Shown here in pieces: positions 1 through 6,524 of a DNA stretch of 7,969 bases. The stretch lies in assembly GCA_003450815.1 (NCBI GenBank), contig DMES01000046.1, forward strand, positions 1 through 7,969, given 5' to 3'. The notes below the pieces were generated by a model, which was given only the letters and a program-made list of their open reading frames with translations, did not search any database and had not been told where the DNA came from. Made by a program: the position numbers and the translations under genes. Every line of letters begins with the position of its first letter. The stretch's first letter is position 1. The DNA comes from Elusimicrobiota bacterium (GTDB lineage Bacteria > Elusimicrobiota > Elusimicrobia > Elusimicrobiales > UBA9959).

Positions 1-36
1 CTTTTTCAGCAGACCCTACTTAATCTGTGTAATCAC

Positions 37-62
37 AGTTCCTGCTCTTCAGAGCAGGAACT
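37..62 (-). terminator. Perfect 11-bp palindrome overlapping the lipoprotein operon stop codon
   Basis: AGTTCCTGCTC (37-47) pairs exactly with GAGCAGGAACT (52-62) around the tetraloop TTCA. The TAG stop (63-61) is partly inside the stem. On the transcribed strand the bases after the stem are GTGATTACAC, with no T-tract, so classical intrinsic termination is not supported. A smaller CTGTG/CACAG hairpin (25-29 with 34-38) adjoins and shares two bases with it. It probably marks the 3' end of the operon, by Rho-independent-like or processing means. Confidence 0.55.
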
Positions 63-1119
63 ATTTAAACGCTGCATCAAGTTCGTAGGCTGATGTTTTC
101 CCCACCGATACCGGCCGCTTTAAATTTTTTATCAGCAATTGCGAAAGATCAGCCGCGCCGCCCTTTCGCATCCCCACATCTACGGAGGCCTCTCCGCCGG
201 CATAGTTTCGCAGCCAGCAGTCTCTTACCGCCGGGATATTGCGCAAATCTTTCATAAACGCGCTCAGGTCGTTTAAGGAGGCCACATTTGAGAGGTTAAG
301 CCGCACCATTGACTTTTCCCTGAGGGCTTTAAGCACCCTTTCAAGGAAATCACCGGCTGATTTTTTAGCCGCATTAATAATGGCGGCGCGCGAAGCGGCG
401 GAGTCGTTCAGGTCTATGCCTCCGGCCGTTTCCTGGGCGGTGGTCATCGTTTCATCGGACCCTGACTTCACCGCGTTCACTGAAAGTGATGCGCGATAGG
501 AAACAAAACCGCCAAGCCCCTCACGTGTATTGAAATCCGAGCGGGCTGAGCCCTTTATAAGGATATCCGCCTTGCTTTTCTCCCCTGTCATAAACCCAGC
601 CTCGGCGAAGCGGTTCTTTAACTCAAGTTCGGCGTAATTGGAAGGCTGGTCCTTGCCGTCGACGGCCTCTTTTATATCAAAGCCGATTACTGGATTGCCG
701 AGTTTTTGCGGTTCGGTTTCTAGTTTGCGGAGCTTCGCAGATAGATCTTCTTTTCGCACATGGGCGCGGATTTTGGTTTTGTAAAAGCCGCCGTCGCTCC
801 ACTCTTTCAGAACCTCATATTTTTCTATGTAGCCCTCGGTTTGCGAGGTTATATTTTCGTCTATCAGTATTGACTTTGACACAAGCGCGTCCTGCGAGAC
901 ATATATGCCCACTACCAGCCCCAGGGCATTTCGCATAGCGTCATGAAGCGCCGTTTTTTTTGCGCCTTCGGCGTCGCCGTTAACCACCGGCGACATGCCT
1001 TCGGCTTCAACCACCTCCGTTTCAAAGGCGAGGTTCAGCCCCGATCTTTTAACAGCGGAGGAACAGCCGAAGGCGGCTAGAAGGAGTATTCCAAAAACGA
1101 AGCGCTGGCAACTTTTCAT
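61..1119 (-). CDS. FlgT/LPP20-like lipoprotein
   Basis: A 352-residue protein. Residues 1-18 form a lipoprotein-type signal (GILLLAAFG) with C19 as the likely lipidation site, though Phe at -2 is unusual for a lipobox. Residues about 35-130 match the N-terminal pattern of FlgT-like proteins: VVEAEGMSPVVNGDAEGAKK, then TALHDAMRNALGLVVGIYVS, ending SQTEGYIEKYEVL and a FYKTKIRAHV strand. About 141-268 resembles a CsgG/TolB-like middle domain (NPVIGFDI; ADILIKGSARSDF). About 270-338 is a small alpha/beta domain (MVRLNLSNVASLNDLSAFMK). FlgT stabilises the flagellar basal body in Vibrio, but no flagellar gene is present here and the fold is widely reused, so the role is unknown. The ATG has a weak AAGG (1127-1130) at 7 bases. 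It is cotranscribed with the small lipoprotein 24 bases upstream, and its TAG stop lies in a palindrome. Confidence 0.82.
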   Translation of the reverse strand: MKSCQRFVFGILLLAAFGCSSAVKRSGLNLAFETEVVEAEGMSPVVNGDAEGAKKTALHDAMRNALGLVVGIYVSQDALVSKSILIDENITSQTEGYIEKYEVLKEWSDGGFYKTKIRAHVRKEDLSAKLRKLETEPQKLGNPVIGFDIKEAVDGKDQPSNYAELELKNRFAEAGFMTGEKSKADILIKGSARSDFNTREGLGGFVSYRASLSVNAVKSGSDETMTTAQETAGGIDLNDSAASRAAIINAAKKSAGDFLERVLKALREKSMVRLNLSNVASLNDLSAFMKDLRNIPAVRDCWLRNYAGGEASVDVGMRKGGAADLSQLLIKNLKRPVSVGKTSAYELDAAFK

Positions 1120-1143
1120 TTATCGGCCTTTTTTACCGGGAAT

Positions 1144-1593
1144 CTATTCAGCTATCTTCATGCCGGCGTCTTTCAGGGCCTTCTTGGGAAGCCGGAGCAC
1201 GATAACGCAGCCGTCGTCGCTGGTCCACTCGCTGCGCACCACCTGAGAGCCTTTTATAACAGAGTCAATCTTTGTGGCGAGCACTGAATCGGTTTCAATA
1301 GCTTTTTCCACGGTAATGCCGCCTTCAAGACTCACGCCCTTTACGAAGGAAAGCATGTTATACTGCCCGTTTACTATGGCGGCGTTCCTTGAGGTGGCCA
1401 TTTTCTGGGTTTTGTTCTCAAGTGTCTGATCCGCCGCGCCGATGCCGCGGGCAAAAACATAATTTTTAGTGATGCCTTCTTCCACCCACTCTCTTTCAAT
1501 TTCGCCTGAACTGGAAACGGTGCCTTTCGTCTGGGAAGAGGAACATCCAACGGCCATAACCGATACGCATGCCAGGAACAGTAGTTTTTTCAC
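1144..1593 (-). CDS. Small LPP20-like lipoprotein
   Basis: A 149-residue protein starting at GTG. Residues 1-16 are a lipoprotein signal (KKLLFLACVSVMAVG) with C17 as the lipidation site, followed by SSSQ and a flexible Ser/Thr/Gly stretch. There is no Asp at +2, so outer-membrane sorting is plausible. The mature part resembles the LPP20 fold: WVEEG near 36-40, a YVFARGIGAA strand-turn (45-54), an alanine-rich helix MATSRNAAIVNGQYNMLSF (65-83), and an ending VIKGSQVVRSEWTSDDGCVIVLRLP (112-136). No catalytic residues are visible; proteins of this type are structural or of unknown role. It is the first gene after a strong promoter, and the next lipoprotein gene starts 24 bases after its TAG stop. 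A family assignment by pattern only is moderately secure. Confidence 0.82.
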   Translation of the reverse strand: MKKLLFLACVSVMAVGCSSSQTKGTVSSSGEIEREWVEEGITKNYVFARGIGAADQTLENKTQKMATSRNAAIVNGQYNMLSFVKGVSLEGGITVEKAIETDSVLATKIDSVIKGSQVVRSEWTSDDGCVIVLRLPKKALKDAGMKIAE

Positions 1594-1598
1594 GATAT

Positions 1599-1604
1599 CC
1601 TCCT
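1599..1604 (-). promoter_or_regulatory. Strong Shine-Dalgarno that fixes a GTG start
   Basis: AGGAGG on the minus strand lies 5 bases upstream of GTG (1593-1591). The next in-frame ATG is inside the signal peptide (residue 13) and would destroy it, so this site decides the GTG start of the small lipoprotein. Confidence 0.85.
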
Positions 1605-1621
1605 GAGGAATTTATGTTTTT

Positions 1622-1650
1622 ATTCTATCAACAATAGCCCTCTCTGTCAA
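1622..1650 (-). promoter_or_regulatory. Near-consensus sigma-70 promoter of the lipoprotein operon
   Basis: On the minus strand TTGACA (1650-1645) is followed by a 17-base spacer and TAGAAT (1627-1622). The -35 box is perfect and the -10 box differs from TATAAT at one position. Transcription should begin near A1615, giving a leader of about 22 bases before the GTG start. This indicates that the two lipoprotein genes form their own, probably well-expressed, housekeeping unit. Confidence 0.85.
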
Positions 1651-1660
1651 TTTTCCGCTT

Positions 1661-1689
1661 TATAAAATGTTGTAGAACAACATTTTATA
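1661..1689. terminator. Perfect 13-bp AT-rich palindrome, second hairpin after the PorV-family gene
   Basis: TATAAAATGTTGT (1661-1673) pairs exactly with ACAACATTTTATA (1677-1689) around a 3-base loop. It shares three bases (1687-1689) with the extended stem of the neighbouring hairpin, so the two folds partly compete. It lies just upstream of the -35 box of the lipoprotein operon promoter (1645-1650). That placement fits either a transcription stop insulating the two units or a protein-binding site over the promoter. There is no long T-tract on either strand. Confidence 0.5.
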
Positions 1690-1733
1690 GACTTTCAAAC
1701 CAGAAAATTGCGGTAATTTTCTGGTTAGTCTAT
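1687..1733 (-). terminator. Stem-loop overlapping the PorV-family stop codon (possible terminator)
   Basis: AACCAGAAAATT and AATTTTCTGGTT (1698-1709 and 1715-1726) form a perfect 12-bp stem with a 5-base loop. It extends after a 4-base bulge by a 7-bp stem, ATAGACT/AGTCTAT (1687-1693 with 1727-1733). The TAA stop (1725-1727) lies at the end of the main stem. On the transcribed strand only three T's follow the 12-bp stem, so it is not a textbook intrinsic terminator. It could terminate weakly or protect the mRNA 3' end. Confidence 0.5.
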
Positions 1734-2897
1734 CCAGAAGAAATCGGAGTTTTTCGGGTTTTCCCCCGGCGGGGATTTTTTCGGCAGGGGTTTGGCTTTA
1801 GGAGCGGGGCTCACGGTTTTTCGCTCAGGCTCTGACTCTTTGTAATTCACTTTCCGTTTGTACGCGGTGTTTACATAGCCGTTAAATTTGTATGAAAGCG
1901 CCAACTGGGAGGCGTTGAAAACCTCATTGCCAAGTCCAACGGCAAAATCAAGAGTCATATCATTATAACGAACGCCAAGGCCGACGGTAAGGCCCTTGTT
2001 GTCCTCAAGGGTCTTGTAGCCAACTCGCACATTAAAAACCTTTTCAAAGTGATACTCCAGACCGAAACGCAGACTTTTTTTTGCCTCGTTTGTGTGAAAA
2101 TCCGCTTCTACCGAAATAAGGGCCGACTCGTCCATTAAAGTGGGGCGTTGTAAGGCTACGCCCAGGCGCACTATGGTCGGCAGTTTCTCTGTCTCCCTTA
2201 AGTATCTTATCCCGACGCCATAATTCGCGAGCCCAGCCCCTAAAGTCAGCCCGAGCTTAGGTTCCATCAACAGCCAGCCCCCGTCAAAAGCGAAAGCGGA
2301 AGCGGAATATTTCTGCAGCATTTTGGAGTTTATATACTTAACCGACATGCCCAAGTATTGTTCTATCTTGGCATTGTAGCCTTCAATGTTCACTTCGTTG
2401 GAATAAACTTTCTCTCCGTAGCTAATCGTGATAACCTTGTCTACTTGGGCGTCAAGGTCACTGCTTGACACAGTGCCGTCTCCGTTAATAGTGCGCCAGG
2501 TTAAGCGGCCCGCGTCGGAAAAAACAGCGGAGACAGTCATAGCCGGTTTTGCGAGGCGCGCCAACCCAAGGAAAGGCATGGGCATGCCGATAGCCAGGGA
2601 TTGAAGTTGTGAATCACCAAACCCGGAAAACATCATCGCCGAAACCTCAGGGACATAAAGCTGGGCCAGGCCCGCGGGATTGTAATTGATGGCGTAAATG
2701 TCATCCGCTACCGCCACGAAACTGCCGCCCATCCCCATCGCCCTGGGACTAAGATCGGTTTTAAGGATCTGCATAGCCGTAGCGCCGGAGCCACTGGCAA
2801 AAACAGGGGTTAGGGTAGAGGGGATAGGGCATAGGGTAAGGGCAAACAGAAATACCAGGACAAAAGCATGTTTTCTGTTATGCGTTAAAGTATTCAT
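1725..2897 (-). CDS. PorV/PorQ-family outer-membrane beta-barrel protein
   Basis: A 390-residue protein. Residues 1-34 are a signal peptide with hydrophobic stretch AFVLVFLFALTLC and likely cleavage after VFA. The mature N-terminus carries the family signature SPRAMGMGGSFVAVADD followed by INYNPAGLAQL (about 50-80), typical of the PorV/PorQ (UPF0164, FadL-like) barrels. Residues to about 345 show alternating amphipathic strands with aromatic ends, closing with QLALSYKFNGYV. The last 45 residues form a Lys/Pro-rich, probably disordered tail ending FFWID, outside the usual barrel. In Bacteroidota, PorV escorts C-terminal-domain cargo in type IX secretion. Here the preceding gene encodes a peptidase with such a FlgD-like domain, which supports a cargo-handling role (inference). 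The ATG has AGGAAG (2904-2909) at 6 bases. The gene starts 115 bases after the peptidase stop, so it may be in the same operon. Part of its signal peptide is encoded by a TAGGG-type repeat. The TAA stop lies in a palindrome. Confidence 0.88.
   Translation of the reverse strand: MNTLTHNRKHAFVLVFLFALTLCPIPSTLTPVFASGSGATAMQILKTDLSPRAMGMGGSFVAVADDIYAINYNPAGLAQLYVPEVSAMMFSGFGDSQLQSLAIGMPMPFLGLARLAKPAMTVSAVFSDAGRLTWRTINGDGTVSSSDLDAQVDKVITISYGEKVYSNEVNIEGYNAKIEQYLGMSVKYINSKMLQKYSASAFAFDGGWLLMEPKLGLTLGAGLANYGVGIRYLRETEKLPTIVRLGVALQRPTLMDESALISVEADFHTNEAKKSLRFGLEYHFEKVFNVRVGYKTLEDNKGLTVGLGVRYNDMTLDFAVGLGNEVFNASQLALSYKFNGYVNTAYKRKVNYKESEPERKTVSPAPKAKPLPKKSPPGENPKNSDFFWID
2806..2842. repeat. TAGGG-type tract inside the PorV-family signal-peptide coding region
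   Basis: The plus strand reads GGGGTTAGGGTAGAGGGGAT followed by AGGGCATAGGGTAAGGG, an imperfect array of TAGGG-like units. On the minus strand it is in frame and encodes residues about 19-31 of the barrel protein (ALTLCPIPSTLTP), the end of the hydrophobic core and the c-region of the signal peptide. It is the inverted partner of the tract at 2977-3008. The sequence and frame are directly visible; the idea that it is an inserted repeat is inference. Confidence 0.6.
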
Positions 2898-2976
2898 AAA
2901 ATTCTTCCTGCAGTCCGCCTTCCGAAGTCTTTCGCCGGCACTACCCCGTCTTGCGTCTTTGCCGCTCTCCTCTCCT

Positions 2977-3008
2977 CCCTTTACCCTAGACCCTCTACCC
3001 TATAACCT
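2977..3008. repeat. CCCTA/TAGGG-type tract, distal arm
   Basis: The plus strand reads as a run of ACCCTA-like units (CCCTTTACCCTAGACCCTCT, then ACCCTATAACCT) in the gap between the peptidase stop and the PorV-family gene. Its reverse complement aligns, with small gaps, to the tract at 2806-2842. The two tracts are therefore inverted copies about 135 bases apart that bracket the ribosome binding site and start codon of the barrel gene. It encodes nothing. Confidence 0.6.
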
Positions 3009-3012
3009 GCCG

Positions 3013-6000
3013 TTATCGTACCACCGCTATTTTTTCCACATTTCGGAGACCGGGGCCGTTTGCCTTTACATAATAAATTCCGGAGGCCACTTTGGAGCCG
3101 TTGGCATTGGTCCCATCCCAGTCTACCGTGCCCTTGCCGGCAGGCACGGCGCCTTCAAAGATGGTCTTCACAAACGTTCCACTTTGCGTATAAACTTTTA
3201 TGGAAAGGGTCCCAGCAGACTGCACTCCATATTTTATTGAAGCCCTTAAGTTGGACGTATTTAAAATATTATTATATGCGATCATGTCGGATTTATTGGT
3301 TGACAGATTGATGGCGTCTGATACTCCAAGAGAAACAACACTGCCCAGGCGGTTGCGGCCGAAAATCTCAAGGTATACGGTTCCAACCCCGGGATAACGG
3401 TCCGCAAAACCGTTCTGCAGCCGGACCTGGCCGGTTATTTTATATCTGCCAAGGTAATCACGACTATCAGTGTATGAAACAGAGTTTAACAAGGTCATGT
3501 AAGTACCGGCGGCGCTGGTTTTTGTAAGTTCAAGCGCCCTGTAATTATGATCGCGGAGCTGGGCGTATTCAAAAGCCATTTCGGCGGAAGCGGCGGCTGG
3601 AGTGTTGGGTAAAGCCGGGTTCATGCCCGCGTTAAAGCTCGCGTACGGAGCCTCAAAATCTATGATGTCGCTGTCAAAACCAGGGGTTGTTATGCGCGCG
3701 TAAGCGCTCCCTTGCGGAGTGTAATCAATATTCAGGGCATAGGGACTTAGCGAGACCGTATTGGAATTGCCGGAAAAGTCATTCAGCACCGCGGCGACCA
3801 TAAGGTAATAACGGCCCGGATAACTGTCAGGAGGAGAAATATTATATTGGAGAGTCACAACCGGGGATTCCGTCTTGCAAGTGCCGTCCATGGGGCATCC
3901 GCCCTGCGCGGACGGGTTGGTGATTGCCGGCACGGCTTCCGCCAAATATTTGCGGTTGGCGTCAAAGAGATACAGGGCGAAAGCTGAATATATTCCGTAA
4001 TTTTGATCGATGGACGGAAGTGAAAGCCTTGCCGTAAAGGTTCCCTGTTTTAATGTGATTGAATAATAATCCACATCGGCCACCGGATAAATTGTGCCGG
4101 AGACAGCGGAAAGACTGCTGATATCGGTGGCCCATGCCGGCCCGTTATTTGGTTCGTGAATGTCTCCGCCGGCGGGAGTGGTGGAAATGCCATGGTCGAT
4201 GAAAGCTTGTTTTATTGAACTGAGATAGTTGGGGCCATGGTCGCAGTTGGCGGATTCCAGCCGCCGACAGACCATTTCCATGGCGTCAAGAAAATTGGCG
4301 AAATTGTCGGGGAAGTAAAACAGCGCTTCAAAAATGTAGACATCCGCCCTCTGCTGACCGGGGAAAATGCCGGTGCCGGGAAAAGTGCCCAGGGAGCGAG
4401 ATCCCCCGTCGCGCAATGAATACAGCGCCTGGGAAAGTATCAGGCTGTCATCGTGCACTTCCCCAGCCCAATTATCGGGCATTTTTTTTGAGCCGGCAAG
4501 ACCGGAAATATCCCTGGCCGTGCCTTCGCCCGCCCCGATAAAATTACCCAGGGTGGACAGGGTTTTTTTTGCGTCATTGTTTTCTGCATTGCCTTCAGCC
4601 TGCAGGGAGGCTATGGAAAAATAATCAGCCATAGCCTCGGAAACAGCGCCGAACTCGCCGAAATTTATTATGGGATAGATCTGATTTACTACTTTGTGCA
4701 CATATTCGTGTCTTACTATGGTGCCATCCAGCGCGAATGAGCGGAATTTGCCATTGGCATCCATTGGCCCGTCTCCGATAAGTATATTGTCATTGTCAAA
4801 ATCGTAGTAAGCGTTCTGCATACCGCCGTCCACATCTATATTGTCGGCTTCCCCATGAGCGTGCACCATAACCGGCACCCGGCCTAAAGCCGCGGGCGGA
4901 TTATTAGGGTCGGGATTCAGAGGGTTAAGGTTGATCGGGGCAAAATACCGGCGGGCTTTAGTCAGGTGGTAAAAAGCGTTTACTTCGGCAAGCGAATTCA
5001 ACGCGCCATACGATCCGTCAAGGCTTCTGTCAAGCAGCGTCACAGCAGTACTGGTGGAGGATTGTACAACTGAGCCTGTAGACCAGCAAATAGAGCCGGT
5101 GTTGTTATTCGCCATGCCGGGGTTGTTGGTGAGAACCAGGTAGCTTGATATATCAACGATAAAATTCGGGGAAGCGCCGGAAGGGTCGGTGTGTAATTCA
5201 AGCTCATAGGAAGGGCTTTCTACCGAAGCGCCATAAAAGCCGCTCGTTCTTTTTCCGATGTAGTCGGCCACTGTATTATTTCCAGTCAATAGCGGGTTAT
5301 TGACGCTCAGTTCGCTGCCGTCAAGTATAGTTCCGCCAAGATCAAGCTCGCCCACCTGGAAGGAGGCAAAATGCGGCATAACTTTCGCAAATGTTTCCGA
5401 GGCGCTCCATTCGCTGGAGGGTATTGTTACGGTATAGGGAGAAAGATTGTGCACCGGCGTACTATAGCCGCGCCACCGGCCTCCGCCATTGTCAAAGTGG
5501 GCGTTTGGGCCCCGGAAATTAGTCACTGAAAAATAAGGGCCTTTCAGGGATGCAAACACCTTCCCGTTCAGGTTTGAACAATATTGCCCATCCGTGTCCG
5601 TGACCGTAAAGCTGGAATAGCTTCCCACCCAGACATACTGGTCGCTGATTGGCTTAATGGAAGTGGGCGTCCACACGGATTCCATCGGGGGATTGTTAAG
5701 ATCGCTGTTGCCGGTTGCAATAGGTGAGATATCGTAAACCGAACCGGTAACTGTGCCGGTGCTTATGTTATAGGGAGAGAGGCACATGGCATAGCGCAGG
5801 TCGTCATACTTAAAAAGCACCTTGCCGTTTGCGGCATCCACATAATAGATCCATGCCCCCCTCCCCCTGGAAAGTATTTTCCAGGCAAGTTTCAAGACCC
5901 CTTCCGCCTCGTCCGGGAAAATTACCAGCGAGGTCTTTTTTACTTTCAGAGGGTAACCCATATCTGCTAAAGCGGCTGAAGCGGCATAAGCGGGAGAGAC

Positions 6001-6513
6001 TAAAGGGACCAGTGACAAATTTATATCCGGCTGATATTTAGACTGATAGCCGCTGACCGCCCCATCCTTGTCCACATGAAGCCGTACATAGGAAAACTCT
6101 ACGGGAATGCCATTATAAAATTGCTGATAATTCAGGTGAGTCGCGCCCAGAAAATCTTTTTTATAGGCCAGCCGCAATTGGGCAAAATCCACATCCAGCA
6201 AAGCGGCGTTATCCGAAAGAAAGGATGCCGCCGCCTCTTCGGGCGACCCGCTATAACGGAGAGTGCGGCCCCCGATTATCGCCTCGGGCAGGGCCGTACG
6301 CGGATTATAGCGCACCCGCCAGCCGGGCCCTTGCGTAAGAGAGAATTTTTTAAAGGCTTCCATGGTGGCGAAGGAGGGCGTTTTTTTTAACTGGCGCATA
6401 GAATCTGACAGCGGGGAGAATTTTTGCGCCCGCCTTCCCCCCGCAGCCGATGCCGCGGAGGCGCACAGGATCAGTGGAAGGAGGAGAACAAAAAAAGTCA
6501 TTTTTTTCATCAT
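3013..6513 (-). CDS. Secreted M4-like zinc metallopeptidase with FTP/PepSY propeptide, PPC and FlgD-like C-terminal domains
   Basis: A 1166-residue multidomain secreted protease. Residues 1-23 are a signal peptide. About 65-235 is an FTP/PepSY-type propeptide (inhibitor and chaperone in thermolysin-like enzymes), ending AWIYYVDAANGKVLFKYDD. The catalytic centre is HEYVH at 602-606, with the third zinc ligand E626 in GAVSEAMADYF exactly 19 residues later, the M4 spacing. NAYYD...GDG (567-582) and EVHDDSLI (H687) match the M4 substrate-binding and catalytic-His segments, so it should be active. About 784-930 is a PPC-like beta domain (EPNN start, DVDYYSI). About 1080-1166 is a FlgD-Ig/type IX sorting-like domain (VDWDGTNANGSKVASGIYYV) ending in KIAVVR. 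The 240-510 stretch is unusually long and includes a possible transthyretin-like segment (TVTDTDGQY). The first of two adjacent ATGs is chosen because AGGA (6523-6526) lies 9 bases upstream. M36 (fungalysin) kinship is the main alternative. Its location next to a PorV-family gene suggests export to the surface or medium (inference). Confidence 0.92.
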   Translation of the reverse strand: MMKKMTFFVLLLPLILCASAASAAGGRRAQKFSPLSDSMRQLKKTPSFATMEAFKKFSLTQGPGWRVRYNPRTALPEAIIGGRTLRYSGSPEEAAASFLSDNAALLDVDFAQLRLAYKKDFLGATHLNYQQFYNGIPVEFSYVRLHVDKDGAVSGYQSKYQPDINLSLVPLVSPAYAASAALADMGYPLKVKKTSLVIFPDEAEGVLKLAWKILSRGRGAWIYYVDAANGKVLFKYDDLRYAMCLSPYNISTGTVTGSVYDISPIATGNSDLNNPPMESVWTPTSIKPISDQYVWVGSYSSFTVTDTDGQYCSNLNGKVFASLKGPYFSVTNFRGPNAHFDNGGGRWRGYSTPVHNLSPYTVTIPSSEWSASETFAKVMPHFASFQVGELDLGGTILDGSELSVNNPLLTGNNTVADYIGKRTSGFYGASVESPSYELELHTDPSGASPNFIVDISSYLVLTNNPGMANNNTGSICWSTGSVVQSSTSTAVTLLDRSLDGSYGALNSLAEVNAFYHLTKARRYFAPINLNPLNPDPNNPPAALGRVPVMVHAHGEADNIDVDGGMQNAYYDFDNDNILIGDGPMDANGKFRSFALDGTIVRHEYVHKVVNQIYPIINFGEFGAVSEAMADYFSIASLQAEGNAENNDAKKTLSTLGNFIGAGEGTARDISGLAGSKKMPDNWAGEVHDDSLILSQALYSLRDGGSRSLGTFPGTGIFPGQQRADVYIFEALFYFPDNFANFLDAMEMVCRRLESANCDHGPNYLSSIKQAFIDHGISTTPAGGDIHEPNNGPAWATDISSLSAVSGTIYPVADVDYYSITLKQGTFTARLSLPSIDQNYGIYSAFALYLFDANRKYLAEAVPAITNPSAQGGCPMDGTCKTESPVVTLQYNISPPDSYPGRYYLMVAAVLNDFSGNSNTVSLSPYALNIDYTPQGSAYARITTPGFDSDIIDFEAPYASFNAGMNPALPNTPAAASAEMAFEYAQLRDHNYRALELTKTSAAGTYMTLLNSVSYTDSRDYLGRYKITGQVRLQNGFADRYPGVGTVYLEIFGRNRLGSVVSLGVSDAINLSTNKSDMIAYNNILNTSNLRASIKYGVQSAGTLSIKVYTQSGTFVKTIFEGAVPAGKGTVDWDGTNANGSKVASGIYYVKANGPGLRNVEKIAVVR

Positions 6514-6524
6514 AAGACAAAGTC

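Noticed and set aside
2806..3008. CRISPR array or true telomere repeat
   Set aside because: Units are short, imperfect and lack spacers of constant length. Two inverted tracts inside a chromosome-like gene context are not a telomere.
2898..3012. Separate promoter for the PorV-family gene
   Set aside because: No TTGACA/TATAAT-like pair is visible; only the ribosome binding site and repeat tract can be supported.
2698..3240. 180-codon open frame on the plus strand spanning the barrel gene start and the peptidase end
   Set aside because: It runs antisense through two well-supported genes and the repeat tracts, and its product shows no family pattern.
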